Part shown: in pieces, positions 36,048 to 43,588 of the stretch
How the letters are laid out: every line of letters starts with the position of its first letter
Position numbering within the stretch: the first letter of the stretch is position 1
Assembly: GCF_008389435.1 (NCBI RefSeq)
Contig: NZ_VUYS01000006.1
Location: 1 to 64,000 of the forward strand
Length of the DNA: 64,000 nt
Reading direction: 5' to 3'
Origin: Candidatus Nitrosocosmicus agrestis
GTDB taxonomy: Archaea; Thermoproteota; Nitrososphaeria; Nitrososphaerales; Nitrososphaeraceae
The notes under the pieces: model-generated
The model's input: only the letters and a program-made list of their open reading frames with translations
What the model was told of the DNA's origin: nothing
Databases searched by the model: none
Made by a program: the position numbers and the translations under genes

Positions 36048-36292
36048 AAAACGAGATTTGACAACAATCGTATAAAAAAGGTTGTTAAATAATATCCCAT
36101 TTATTGTCAAATTATCTATATTATTTTTCCAAATTAATAGTCAAAAAAAGGTAGTAATTATTGGTCTGTCTAAATAACGGTCGTTTTTTAAACGGTATGG
36201 TTTTTTTGAGTGGTTAACGATTTTCGTCTACTAACTTTCGCTTATAAAAGACTAATATAACAGAGCAATAATTAATAGAAAAGTAAGATTAA
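36048..36292 (+). promoter_or_regulatory. Control region between recombinase and bioB
   Basis: A 245-base non-coding region serving both the recombinase (minus) and bioB (plus). TTATAAAAG at 36242-36250 is the best bioB TATA box. Upstream, AACGGT occurs at 36176 and again at 36191, with a related TAACGA at 36215, and AACG-GT-CGTT forms a small dyad at 36176-36185. These could be operator sites; nothing identifies the regulator. Confidence 0.45.
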
Positions 36293-37273
36293 TTGCGCAA
36301 TTTGAAAAGTGATTTTATTTATAGGTTGAAGGATAAAGTAATAGAAGGAAATAAAATTACATCCGAAGAAGCACTCAAGTTAATATCCACAAAAGATATA
36401 AACGTATTAGCAGAATGCGCGAATAAAATAACGACAACATTTTCAGGAGATAGCGTTGACGTTGAAACTTTAATTAATGCAAAATCAGGGCGATGTCCGG
36501 AAGATTGTTCGTTTTGTGCTCAATCTTCATTCAATTCTACCCCTATTGACAAATATCCACTGTTATCGCATGATAAAATTTTTGAACAAGCCGAAAGAGC
36601 CTTACAAAGCGGTGCAAACAGTTTTTGCATTGTATGTGCTTACAAGGCACCACCGGAAGATGATTTTGAACATATATGCGAATCAATTAAAATTATCCGT
36701 AGCAAGCTCAAAATTGATGTAAATGTTTCATTGGGATTTATGACACTAGAAAGAGCAAAGCGATTAAAGAGTTTGGGAGTAAAAAGGTATAACCATAATC
36801 TTGAAACTTCAAAAAGCTTTTTTAATAAAATTTGCACTACTCACTCTTACGAGGATAGAATCAATACTGCAAAAATAGTAAAGGAAGCAGGTTTGGAACT
36901 TTGCAGTGGTGGCATAATAGGAATGGGCGAAACCAAGGAACAGCGAGTTGAACTAGGTGTTGCCTTATCAGAATTACAACCTGACGAGGTCCCTGTTAAT
37001 ATGTTACTAGGTAGAGAAGGGACCCCTCATTATAACAATAATTTCATATCGGAAAAGGAAATTATTCAGACAATAGGTACATTTAGGTTCTTAATGCCAA
37101 AGACCATACTCAAGATTGCTGGTGGAAGAGAAGTGCATCTTAAGGGCGACGATAAGAAAGTACTTAGAGCTGGTGCAAACGGAATAATTACAGGAGGTTA
37201 CTTAACAACTGAAGGAAATAAACCTAGTGATGATTTCAAAATGCTAAAAGAGATTGGTATTAAGCAAAGATAA
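36293..37273 (+). CDS. bioB: Biotin synthase
   Basis: A 326-residue radical SAM enzyme inserting sulfur into dethiobiotin. The cluster motif CPEDCSFC gives C68, C72 and C75. The block YNHNLETSKSFF and the C-terminal AGGREVHLKGDDKK are typical. TTG start. Its end overlaps the bioF start by 20 bases, so translation of the two is probably coupled. Confidence 0.95.
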   Translation: MRNLKSDFIYRLKDKVIEGNKITSEEALKLISTKDINVLAECANKITTTFSGDSVDVETLINAKSGRCPEDCSFCAQSSFNSTPIDKYPLLSHDKIFEQAERALQSGANSFCIVCAYKAPPEDDFEHICESIKIIRSKLKIDVNVSLGFMTLERAKRLKSLGVKRYNHNLETSKSFFNKICTTHSYEDRINTAKIVKEAGLELCSGGIIGMGETKEQRVELGVALSELQPDEVPVNMLLGREGTPHYNNNFISEKEIIQTIGTFRFLMPKTILKIAGGREVHLKGDDKKVLRAGANGIITGGYLTTEGNKPSDDFKMLKEIGIKQR

Positions 37274-38435
37274 CTTAAATTTTTTCGAGTCAAATCTTAA
37301 AGATCTGAAACGTCTTAATTTATATCGGTACCTTAGAATTCAAAACGAATTTAGAGACACTAATTCGAGCGAAGATAACCTTCCATTTATTAATTTTTCC
37401 ACAAATGATTATTTGGGTCTGTCCAAGCATGAAAATCTCTTGAATCTGTTTAGTTCGTCACATTTTTCAAGTGTTTCTCAATGTAGTTCACGCCTTATCA
37501 GTGGAAACACTCCTCTTTTTGAAAAATTAGAAGAAATTCTTTCCCATCATAGACATACTGAGTCGGCTTTAATCTATCCCACCGGATATATGGCAAATAT
37601 CGGGACAATAAGTTGTATTGCAAATAATCAAACCACAATCTTTAGTGACGAGTTTAACCACGCGAGCATAATAGATGCTTGCCGTTTGTCCAGAGCTAAA
37701 ATCGAAGTGTTTTTACATAACGACATGTTTGATTTGGAAAATAAAATCAAAAAAAATGATGCAAAGCGTAAGGTAATTGTTACTGAAGGTATTTTTAGCA
37801 TGAATGGAGATATGGCAAGACTGGATGTTATGTCTGAATTGTCATCTAAGTATGGGTGTATTCTTGTAGTTGACGATGCCCACGGTGATTTTGTGATAGG
37901 AGATAAATCACAAACAGATTATGGAGGAACTGCAAGTTATTTCAAAGTTGAAAATGAAGTGGACGTTCATATTAGTAGTTTGAGTAAAGGTCTAGGTTGT
38001 TTTGGCGGCTATGTAGCTTGTTCAGATCTTTTACGAAATTATCTGATAAATAAATCCAGGGCATTTATTTTTACCTCGGCACTCCCCGACATTTTTTGTG
38101 AATTGGCTTACAAAGCTGTATTGTTGGCCAATATGGGCGATAGGCAGAAAAAGCTACATAAAAATTTAAAATATTTTGAAGAACAATCAAAAAATTACAC
38201 TTTGCCAGGCTTGAGATTTACTGAGGACAGTCCAATTATTCCCCTCGTTTTGGGGTCAGAAGAGAAATCCTTATCGATTTCAGATTCATTGTTAAAAAAA
38301 GGATATTTTGTACAACCCATTAGATATCCCACAGTGAAACGAAATGAAGCCCAATTAAGGATATCCATTTCTGCAATACATACATCTAAGCAAATATCAG
38401 GATTATTATCAACCTTAGATTCTCTGTTGAAATAA
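37254..38435 (+). CDS. bioF: 8-amino-7-oxononanoate synthase
   Basis: A 393-residue PLP enzyme joining pimeloyl thioester and alanine. Markers are NFSTNDYLGLSKH, DEFNHASIIDACRLSRAK, VDDAHGDFVIG, and the PLP lysine in SSLSKGLGCFGGYVAC. TTG start within the end of bioB. One base after its stop begins the right palindrome. No bioD or pimelate-forming gene is visible nearby. Confidence 0.92.
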   Translation: MVLSKDNLNFFESNLKDLKRLNLYRYLRIQNEFRDTNSSEDNLPFINFSTNDYLGLSKHENLLNLFSSSHFSSVSQCSSRLISGNTPLFEKLEEILSHHRHTESALIYPTGYMANIGTISCIANNQTTIFSDEFNHASIIDACRLSRAKIEVFLHNDMFDLENKIKKNDAKRKVIVTEGIFSMNGDMARLDVMSELSSKYGCILVVDDAHGDFVIGDKSQTDYGGTASYFKVENEVDVHISSLSKGLGCFGGYVACSDLLRNYLINKSRAFIFTSALPDIFCELAYKAVLLANMGDRQKKLHKNLKYFEEQSKNYTLPGLRFTEDSPIIPLVLGSEEKSLSISDSLLKKGYFVQPIRYPTVKRNEAQLRISISAIHTSKQISGLLSTLDSLLK

Positions 38436-38436
38436 A

Positions 38437-38464
38437 ATATTTCAGAATTCGAATTCTGAAATAT
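38437..38464. repeat. Right 28-bp perfect palindrome after bioF
   Basis: Arms ATATTTCAGAATTC and GAATTCTGAAATAT are exact reverse complements. It is the same length as the copy at 33421 and differs from it only by two base-pair-preserving changes per arm. It begins one base after the bioF stop. It may act as a recombination site, operator or 3' RNA hairpin. Confidence 0.9.
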
Positions 38465-38741
38465 CTTTTATCCTTAAATATTTCATATTTATTTCCCAAT
38501 ATAACTATTATTGTAGTAATATAACTATTATTGTAGTAATATAACTATTATTGTAGTAATATAACTATTATTGTAGTAATATAACTATTATTGTAGTAAT
38601 ATAACTATTATTGTAGTAATATAACTATTATTGTAGTATAAAAAAAATAAGACATTTATTAATTAAGTTCTGTGCTTAGGTAACTATTTCGTATAAAATC
38701 TGAGTAAAAAATATATCCTTAGATGGCTTAGATCAAATGTT
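38465..38741. other. Intergenic region between bioF and the nucleotidyltransferase operon
   Basis: Apart from the tandem array, this stretch is extremely A/T-rich and holds no coding frame. After the array, AAAAAATAAG and ATATATCCTTAG (about 38709-38720) could be promoter elements of the operon starting at TTG 38742. Confidence 0.5.
38501..38640. repeat. Seven tandem copies of a 20-bp repeat
   Basis: ATAACTATTATTGTAGTAAT is repeated seven times head to tail with no spacer; only the last two bases of the last copy differ (TA for AT). Each unit contains a small dyad ACTA-N6-TAGT. The period is close to two helical turns, so bound proteins would sit on one face of the DNA. No spacers, so not a CRISPR. 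Confidence 0.95.
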
Positions 38742-39431
38742 TTGAAAGGAGTAATTCTAGCAGGAGGCTTTGGAAAACGACTAAAGCCAATAACAGATAA
38801 CAGACCTAAACCAATGATAGAGATATTAGGGAAACCAATCATTGAATGGCAGATCAAGTTACTTGCAAAAAACAATATAACAGAGATTATTATATGCGTC
38901 GGATACCTAAAAGAACAAATAATCAATCACATAGCAAGCGGCAATAAATTCAAGGTAAAAGTAGCTTATGTGGTTGAGGAGGAGCCGTTAGGAACAGGAG
39001 GAGCTTTAAAGAACACTCAAGCTCTGTTAAAGGACGAAAAAAACGGATTTTTCATGCTAAACGGAGATATTTTAACCAATATTGAATTTAATGAATTATC
39101 AGGTAAGAATGAGTACAATTCTATTGCAGTAGTACCACTGAAAAGTCCATTTGGAATAGTAGATTTCAATGATCAACACTTTGTGACTGGTTTTAAGGAA
39201 AAACCCAACATAACAGATAAGTGGATAAATGCGGGTATTTATTACTTTAATCAAGAAATATTTGAATTTCTTCCTGACAAAGGAAATATTGAAACTACAG
39301 CCCTCCCTGCGATGGCAAATGAGAAAAAATTAAAAGCTAAAAAATTTGAAAAATCTTTCTGGAAATCAATTGATTCCCATAAGGATATCGAGGAATCCTC
39401 AAAAGAACTATCAAAACTTTATTCAAAATAA
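38742..39431 (+). CDS. NDP-sugar nucleotidyltransferase
   Basis: A 229-residue sugar-phosphate nucleotidyltransferase of the mannose/glucose-1-phosphate type. The N-terminal signature is LAGGFGKRLKPIT with RPKPM (6-25), followed by GKPIIEWQ, FMLNGDIL and the EEPLGTGGAL loop. It lacks a C-terminal left-handed helix domain, so it would be a short single-domain form. TTG start. First gene of a four- or five-gene unit with 2-base to minus 4-base junctions. Confidence 0.88.
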   Translation: MKGVILAGGFGKRLKPITDNRPKPMIEILGKPIIEWQIKLLAKNNITEIIICVGYLKEQIINHIASGNKFKVKVAYVVEEEPLGTGGALKNTQALLKDEKNGFFMLNGDILTNIEFNELSGKNEYNSIAVVPLKSPFGIVDFNDQHFVTGFKEKPNITDKWINAGIYYFNQEIFEFLPDKGNIETTALPAMANEKKLKAKKFEKSFWKSIDSHKDIEESSKELSKLYSK

Positions 39432-39433
39432 AT

Positions 39434-40411
39434 ATGAAAGAAAAGTATGCATATAGCATTGGGACCCTTTTAAATGTAAAGCAAGTCATTGAATTCTCCA
39501 AATCAGTAGATAGAAATGATAGAGTCCATTCAATATGGACCCCTGAATCATGGGGTAAAGAATCATTCTCCATATTAGGTGCAATTTCCCAAGTAACTAA
39601 TAGAGTCAAATTAGGCACTTCCATTATTAACATTTATTCCAGGTCTCCAGCTACAATTGCAATGGGATCTGTTACACTTGATAACTTATCTGAGAAAAGA
39701 TTTATTCTCGGACTTGGTGTAAGTACACCTTCCCTAGTCGAAGGACTCCATGGGATGAAGTATGAATATCCATTGACTCGAATTAAAGAATATGTAGACA
39801 TTATTAGACTACTGTTCAAAAGAGGAAAAATTGAACTTATAGGGAAAACAGTCAGAGTAAATGGTTTTGAATTATTAGAACACTCAAGAGAAAATATACC
39901 CATCTATTTGGCGGCAGTCAATAGCAAGATGATTAGCCTCAGTGTTGACTCTGGTGATGGTTTTATACTATATCTTAAACCATTAAGCGAAATAGAAAAA
40001 ATAATGTCAAGAATCAGAACAGTCACTTCTAGCAAGTCATTTACCAAAGCAGTAGCGTTTATAACTTCAGTATCAAATAAGAATCCAGAACAAGCTAACA
40101 AAAGAGCATCCAAAACATTAGCCTTTTACATTTCAGTTGGAAAAATTTACTATAAATATTTACTTGGAACAATATATAGTGATTCAGTTAAAAAGATCTA
40201 TTCTGACTATCACAAACTGGGTATTAATGAGGCCATAAAAAATATTAAACCAGATATGCTAAATGATTTTGTAGTTTCAGGTACGGTCAATGAATGTGAA
40301 TACAAAATTAAACAAATTATCAAAAAAGGTGTAGACCTTCCCATTTTACAAATTAATCCAATTAAGGATGTAAATGGAGATTTAGAATACAAGGATTTCA
40401 AGGATTTATGA
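39434..40411 (+). CDS. LLM-class F420/flavin-dependent oxidoreductase
   Basis: A 325-residue LLM protein. Family blocks are VHSIWTPESWGKES, VKLGTSIINIYSRSPATIAM, and FILGLGVSTPSLVEGLHG. The C-terminal half diverges more from the 5765 paralogue. It begins 2 bases after the nucleotidyltransferase and overlaps the thiolase by 4 bases (ATGA), so it is translationally coupled to both. It probably reduces or oxidises an intermediate handled by the thiolase, which is inference. Confidence 0.85.
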   Translation: MKEKYAYSIGTLLNVKQVIEFSKSVDRNDRVHSIWTPESWGKESFSILGAISQVTNRVKLGTSIINIYSRSPATIAMGSVTLDNLSEKRFILGLGVSTPSLVEGLHGMKYEYPLTRIKEYVDIIRLLFKRGKIELIGKTVRVNGFELLEHSRENIPIYLAAVNSKMISLSVDSGDGFILYLKPLSEIEKIMSRIRTVTSSKSFTKAVAFITSVSNKNPEQANKRASKTLAFYISVGKIYYKYLLGTIYSDSVKKIYSDYHKLGINEAIKNIKPDMLNDFVVSGTVNECEYKIKQIIKKGVDLPILQINPIKDVNGDLEYKDFKDL

Positions 40412-41505
40412 AAGTTGCTATAGTCTCATCAAATAATTTAAAGAATACTAAACTCGGTCCTAGTACAGCTGGTGATTTAGCCACCAAATCGATATTAGAA
40501 TTACTAAGTCATACGACTATAGACAAATCTAGTATTGATGGTCTAATTGTAACAAGTAACTCTCAGGAGATTTACCTAAGCAACATAGTATCTGAGATGT
40601 GTGGTCTCAAGCCAAAATTCTCTACCAGGGTTGAAAATTTGTGTAATTCTGGGACTAGTGGAATTCTGATGGCATTTTCTTTAATTCAAGCACGTATTTG
40701 TAAAGCAGTAATAGTAGTAGGTACAGAAAAACAAAACAGTATTGGAAATAAACTGAATTGGGATATATCCAGGGGTATTTTTGATATGCCAATACACTGG
40801 GCAGCAATGTATGCAAGTAACCACTTTCAAAAGTTCGGTACAAAACCGGAAGACCTTGCATTAATATCATACAAGAATCATTTATATGCAAATAAGAATC
40901 CAAATGCGATTTTTTATAACAAGAGATTTTCATTTTCTCAAATTCTAGATTCAGATATGGTGGCTGAACCACTAAGGAAGCTGGATTGCTGTTATCCCTG
41001 TGATGGTGCATCATCCCTATTACTTGTTTCTGAGGATTTAGCATACAAATTTGAATCACCCATCTGGATTCGAAGTATATCTCAAAATAGCCAAGGTGCG
41101 AGTTTTGCATCAATTTCTCATAGCTTAGATTACATTGCCTCTACCAAGATTGCAGCCAAGGAAGCATTTGAAATGGCTTCAATGAGTCCTAAGGACATAG
41201 ACATAGCTGAAGTTCATGATGCTTTTACCATATTAGAGTTATTAGCATATGAGGACATTGGATTTGTTAAGAAGGGCTGTGGAAGAAATTTTATCTTAGA
41301 TGAGATAATAAACATCAATACGAGGGGCGGATTGCTTGGATGTGGACATCCAATTGGAGCAACAGGCATAAGTCAAACAAATGAAATAGTTTTACAACTC
41401 CAAGGTTTAGCCAAAGGAAGGCAAATAAGTAATTTGAAAAGTGGCCTGGTTCACAATATGGCCGCTGCAGGAACTTCAACTACTATAATTTTATTGCAGA
41501 ATTAA
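40408..41505 (+). CDS. Thiolase family protein (SCP2/acetyl-CoA acetyltransferase-like)
   Basis: A 365-residue thiolase-fold protein. The nucleophile is Cys79 in VENLCNSGTSG. Catalytic histidine blocks are EVHDAFTILELL and GCGHPIGATG, and the C-terminus has HNMAAAGTST in place of the usual Gly-rich HNIGG. Archaeal thiolases of this type work with a DUF35 partner, encoded next. The acyl substrate is unknown. This is not clearly the mevalonate-pathway enzyme, because no HMG-CoA synthase adjoins. Confidence 0.86.
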   Translation: MKVAIVSSNNLKNTKLGPSTAGDLATKSILELLSHTTIDKSSIDGLIVTSNSQEIYLSNIVSEMCGLKPKFSTRVENLCNSGTSGILMAFSLIQARICKAVIVVGTEKQNSIGNKLNWDISRGIFDMPIHWAAMYASNHFQKFGTKPEDLALISYKNHLYANKNPNAIFYNKRFSFSQILDSDMVAEPLRKLDCCYPCDGASSLLLVSEDLAYKFESPIWIRSISQNSQGASFASISHSLDYIASTKIAAKEAFEMASMSPKDIDIAEVHDAFTILELLAYEDIGFVKKGCGRNFILDEIININTRGGLLGCGHPIGATGISQTNEIVLQLQGLAKGRQISNLKSGLVHNMAAAGTSTTIILLQN

Positions 41506-41506
41506 C

Positions 41507-41845
41507 ATGGATTTTTTTGAAGAAATACTTAATAGTGCTAGAAAAGGAAAATTCGTTACTAGTTATTGTCAACAATGCAATAAGTATATTTGGCCTCCGA
41601 AGGATTCTTGCAATCTTTGTTATTCAACAGCAGTTATAAAAGACGTCCCTTCTAACGGTGTCCTTCTTTCTAAATCTATTTCTTATATAAGTGGCAAGGA
41701 AGGGTACTTTGGCCTTGGCGAATTCACTGGAATTCGAATTATTGGAACAATAGAACGGTCTATGAAGATAGGTGACAGAATTGTTATTTGCAGAATTCGT
41801 GAAAAAAACAGAAAAATTGATCTAAAATTTTGTGTTGATATGTAA
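41507..41845 (+). CDS. DUF35 zinc-ribbon/OB-fold acyl-CoA-binding partner
   Basis: A 112-residue DUF35 protein. The zinc ribbon has C21, C24, C35 and C38 (CQQCNKYIWPPKDSCNLC), followed by an OB-fold half with GEFTGIRIIGTIE. In archaea, DUF35 proteins scaffold thiolase and hold the acyl-CoA. It starts one base after the thiolase stop. Confidence 0.88.
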   Translation: MDFFEEILNSARKGKFVTSYCQQCNKYIWPPKDSCNLCYSTAVIKDVPSNGVLLSKSISYISGKEGYFGLGEFTGIRIIGTIERSMKIGDRIVICRIREKNRKIDLKFCVDM

Positions 41846-41877
41846 GATTATTAGGAAGTTAAACGTGTCTTTCTGAT

Positions 41878-42234
41878 ATGGGTTACGAAAGTTATCTGAG
41901 TGACAGGATGCTTATGAGCAGAGATGCATTAAATAAAAAACAAATAAAAATTAAAATAATTGAAGAGGACGAAAGAAGTAGAGATTTTTCAAAGAATGGA
42001 GATAGGGTTTTAATAAAAAAGATTCTACTTATAGTACAAAATTTAGAGACAGAAGAAATAGAAGAAAAAGAGTTGGATATCGAAGAGTTGGAAAATCGTA
42101 TGAAAAAAGAAAGACTATTTACTTCGTCAAATAGGTGGGTACCTCGAGTGGATATCAGGAATAATTTTGTCTCTGGTAATAGACACACATATTTGCTTTC
42201 TGATGCGATTGCACTTGACATAGTTTCTTTCTAA
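41878..42234 (+). CDS. Hypothetical charged protein
   Basis: 118 residues, rich in Lys, Glu, Ile and Arg, with helices KKQIKIKIIEEDERSRD and VQNLETEEIEEKELDIEELENRMKK and no membrane segment or metal motif. ATG 41878, 32 bases after DUF35, so possibly the last gene of that operon. It is convergent with tRNA-Asn. Function unknown. Confidence 0.5.
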   Translation: MGYESYLSDRMLMSRDALNKKQIKIKIIEEDERSRDFSKNGDRVLIKKILLIVQNLETEEIEEKELDIEELENRMKKERLFTSSNRWVPRVDIRNNFVSGNRHTYLLSDAIALDIVSF

Positions 42235-42242
42235 ACAAAAAG

Positions 42243-42343
42243 CGCCGCTGATCAGACTCGGACTGATGACCTACTGGTTAACAGCCAGTTAAGCTTCATA
42301 ACAAAAATTATGAATTTGCTCTACCAAGCTGAGCTACAGCGGC
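42243..42343 (-). tRNA. tRNA-Asn (anticodon GUU) with intron
   Basis: On the minus strand: acceptor GCCGCTG with CAGCGGC, D arm GCTC/GAGC, anticodon stem ACTGG/CCAGT around CTGTTAA (anticodon GTT at 42282-42280), and T arm ATCAG/CTGAT with loop TCCGAGT. A normal 74-nt tRNA results once 27 nt between the D arm and the anticodon stem are removed. T-rich sequence (GCTTTTTGTTT) follows the 3' end as a probable terminator. CCA not encoded. Confidence 0.92.
42290..42316 (-). other. tRNA intron at non-canonical position
   Basis: 27 nt inserted after the base joining the D arm to the anticodon stem (about tRNA position 26/27), not at the usual 37/38. It contains a perfect 7-bp hairpin, TTCATAA and TTATGAA around a TTTTTG loop. 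The exact borders are uncertain by a few bases because flanking A/T residues repeat. Confidence 0.8.
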
Positions 42344-42471
42344 ACTATCTAATATCAGATTGGGAAGAATAATTAAATGTTATGATTTTAGGATATTAAG
42401 ACTAAATTGACTACTTTAACTTAAAAAAATAAATATTAAAAAGAGGTATAAGCAAAACTACTAAGGGAAAA

Positions 42472-43014
42472 TCAAGATCTAGAATATATATATACCCCAT
42501 CAAGGAATACTCGAGAATCCTTGTTCTTTATTTTAGTGGATGATTCAATATTGGCAGCAGTTTGGGAAACACTTTCAATATTGGGACCAGTTACCAAAAT
42601 ATCTTCACCTTGGACAACCACTTTTGTATCGCGTCCGATTATTCTAGAAACACGTGAAGAACGTTCTCCAAAAAAGTTTTCAATATGAATCTCTTGACCC
42701 TTTATCTTGACAGAAATCGGAAAGTGAGCGAAAACAATTTTAAGTTTATATGTAAATCCAGTGGTAGATCCGAGAATCATATTATTGATTACACTTCTCA
42801 AGGTATTGGCTAAAGCATAGTCTCTTTTGCGATTACCATATGATCTTATAGTAATTTTTTGATCTGCTACTTCGATCGTAGCAGGCATTTTGGTGAAATC
42901 TTTTTGCACAGAACCATTTTTTCCTTTGGCTGTAATAGTATTATGGTTCTTAGTAACAGTTACGCCATCGGGTATACTAATCTCATTAATGTAGAAGTCA
43001 GGTTTAGTAGACAT
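42472..43014 (-). CDS. rpl6: Ribosomal protein uL6
   Basis: A 180-residue large-subunit protein; last gene of the ribosomal operon in this window. Typical are IPDGVTVTKNHNTITAKGKNG at the N-terminus and the second-domain FFGERSSRVSRI. It overlaps rps8 by 11 bases. No uL18, uS5, uL30 or uL15 follows; the next gene is tRNA-Asn. Confidence 0.95.
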   Translation of the reverse strand: MSTKPDFYINEISIPDGVTVTKNHNTITAKGKNGSVQKDFTKMPATIEVADQKITIRSYGNRKRDYALANTLRSVINNMILGSTTGFTYKLKIVFAHFPISVKIKGQEIHIENFFGERSSRVSRIIGRDTKVVVQGEDILVTGPNIESVSQTAANIESSTKIKNKDSRVFLDGVYIYSRS

Positions 43015-43396
43015 ATCCGATTAAAGAACCTCCTAATCCCTTCTCTTGTGCTTCATGATGTGTCATTATACCGTTACTTGTAGAAACAATTAGTATTCCC
43101 ATATTGTATGAAGGCAAGAACTGTCTTTCCCAATTTAGGTATTGATCCTTTTTAACGCTAAAGCGTGGGGTAATTATACCACACTTGTTAATCTTAGCCA
43201 ATAGCTGGATCCTAAATTTACCCAGTCTTCCGTCATCTACTTGCTCAAATTCTCCGATGTATCTATGCTTTTGCATTACTCTAAGTACTTCGCTAGAAAA
43301 TTTTGAAGAAGGTAAGACAATGCATTCTCTTTTTCTCCTCATCTCATTATTGTATAGCGTAGTAAATAAATTTGACAAAATGTTTAATGCGGGCAT
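43004..43396 (-). CDS. rps8: Ribosomal protein uS8
   Basis: A 130-residue small-subunit protein with LNILSNLFTTLYNNEMRRKREC at the N-terminus and ILIVSTSNGIMTHHEAQEKGLGGSLIGYVY at the end. ATG 43396 is preferred because GGTGAT lies just before it as a ribosome binding site; the alternative GTG is inside that site. Confidence 0.95.
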   Translation of the reverse strand: MPALNILSNLFTTLYNNEMRRKRECIVLPSSKFSSEVLRVMQKHRYIGEFEQVDDGRLGKFRIQLLAKINKCGIITPRFSVKKDQYLNWERQFLPSYNMGILIVSTSNGIMTHHEAQEKGLGGSLIGYVY

Positions 43397-43405
43397 CCAA
43401 ATCAC

Positions 43406-43588
43406 CTATTCATATTTCCTAAAACCTAATGTGAATGCAACTTCCCTAAAACATCTTCTACACAGCATCAAATCATATGAACAAATCATACCACTAAATG
43501 AACCACACCTTTTGCACCATCTTGTCCCTTTACCATGAGCCAGTTTTTTCCTACCCGTCAATGCATAATCGCGAATCTTGACCTTCAA
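43406..43588 (-). CDS. rps14: Ribosomal protein uS14
   Basis: A 60-residue zinc-type S14 with WCKRCGSFSGMICSYDLMLCRRCFRE; the four cysteines of the zinc site are CxxC and CxxC. TTG start that overlaps the rpl5 stop (TTGA). Confidence 0.95.
   Translation of the reverse strand: MKVKIRDYALTGRKKLAHGKGTRWCKRCGSFSGMICSYDLMLCRRCFREVAFTLGFRKYE

Noticed and set aside
36048-36110. 21-residue N-terminal extension of the serine recombinase
   Set aside because: Family members start directly before the YLRVST block; ATG 36047 gives the normal beginning.
33421-38464. Classical insertion sequence with terminal inverted repeats
   Set aside because: No transposase, no target-site duplication seen beside the palindromes, and the enclosed genes are biosynthetic; a recombination-site reading fits better.
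38501-38640. CRISPR array
   Set aside because: The seven 20-bp units are contiguous, with no spacers, and no cas genes are nearby.
40655-41113. 152-codon minus-strand frame
   Set aside because: Antisense to the thiolase gene, which has clear catalytic motifs; the shadow protein has none.
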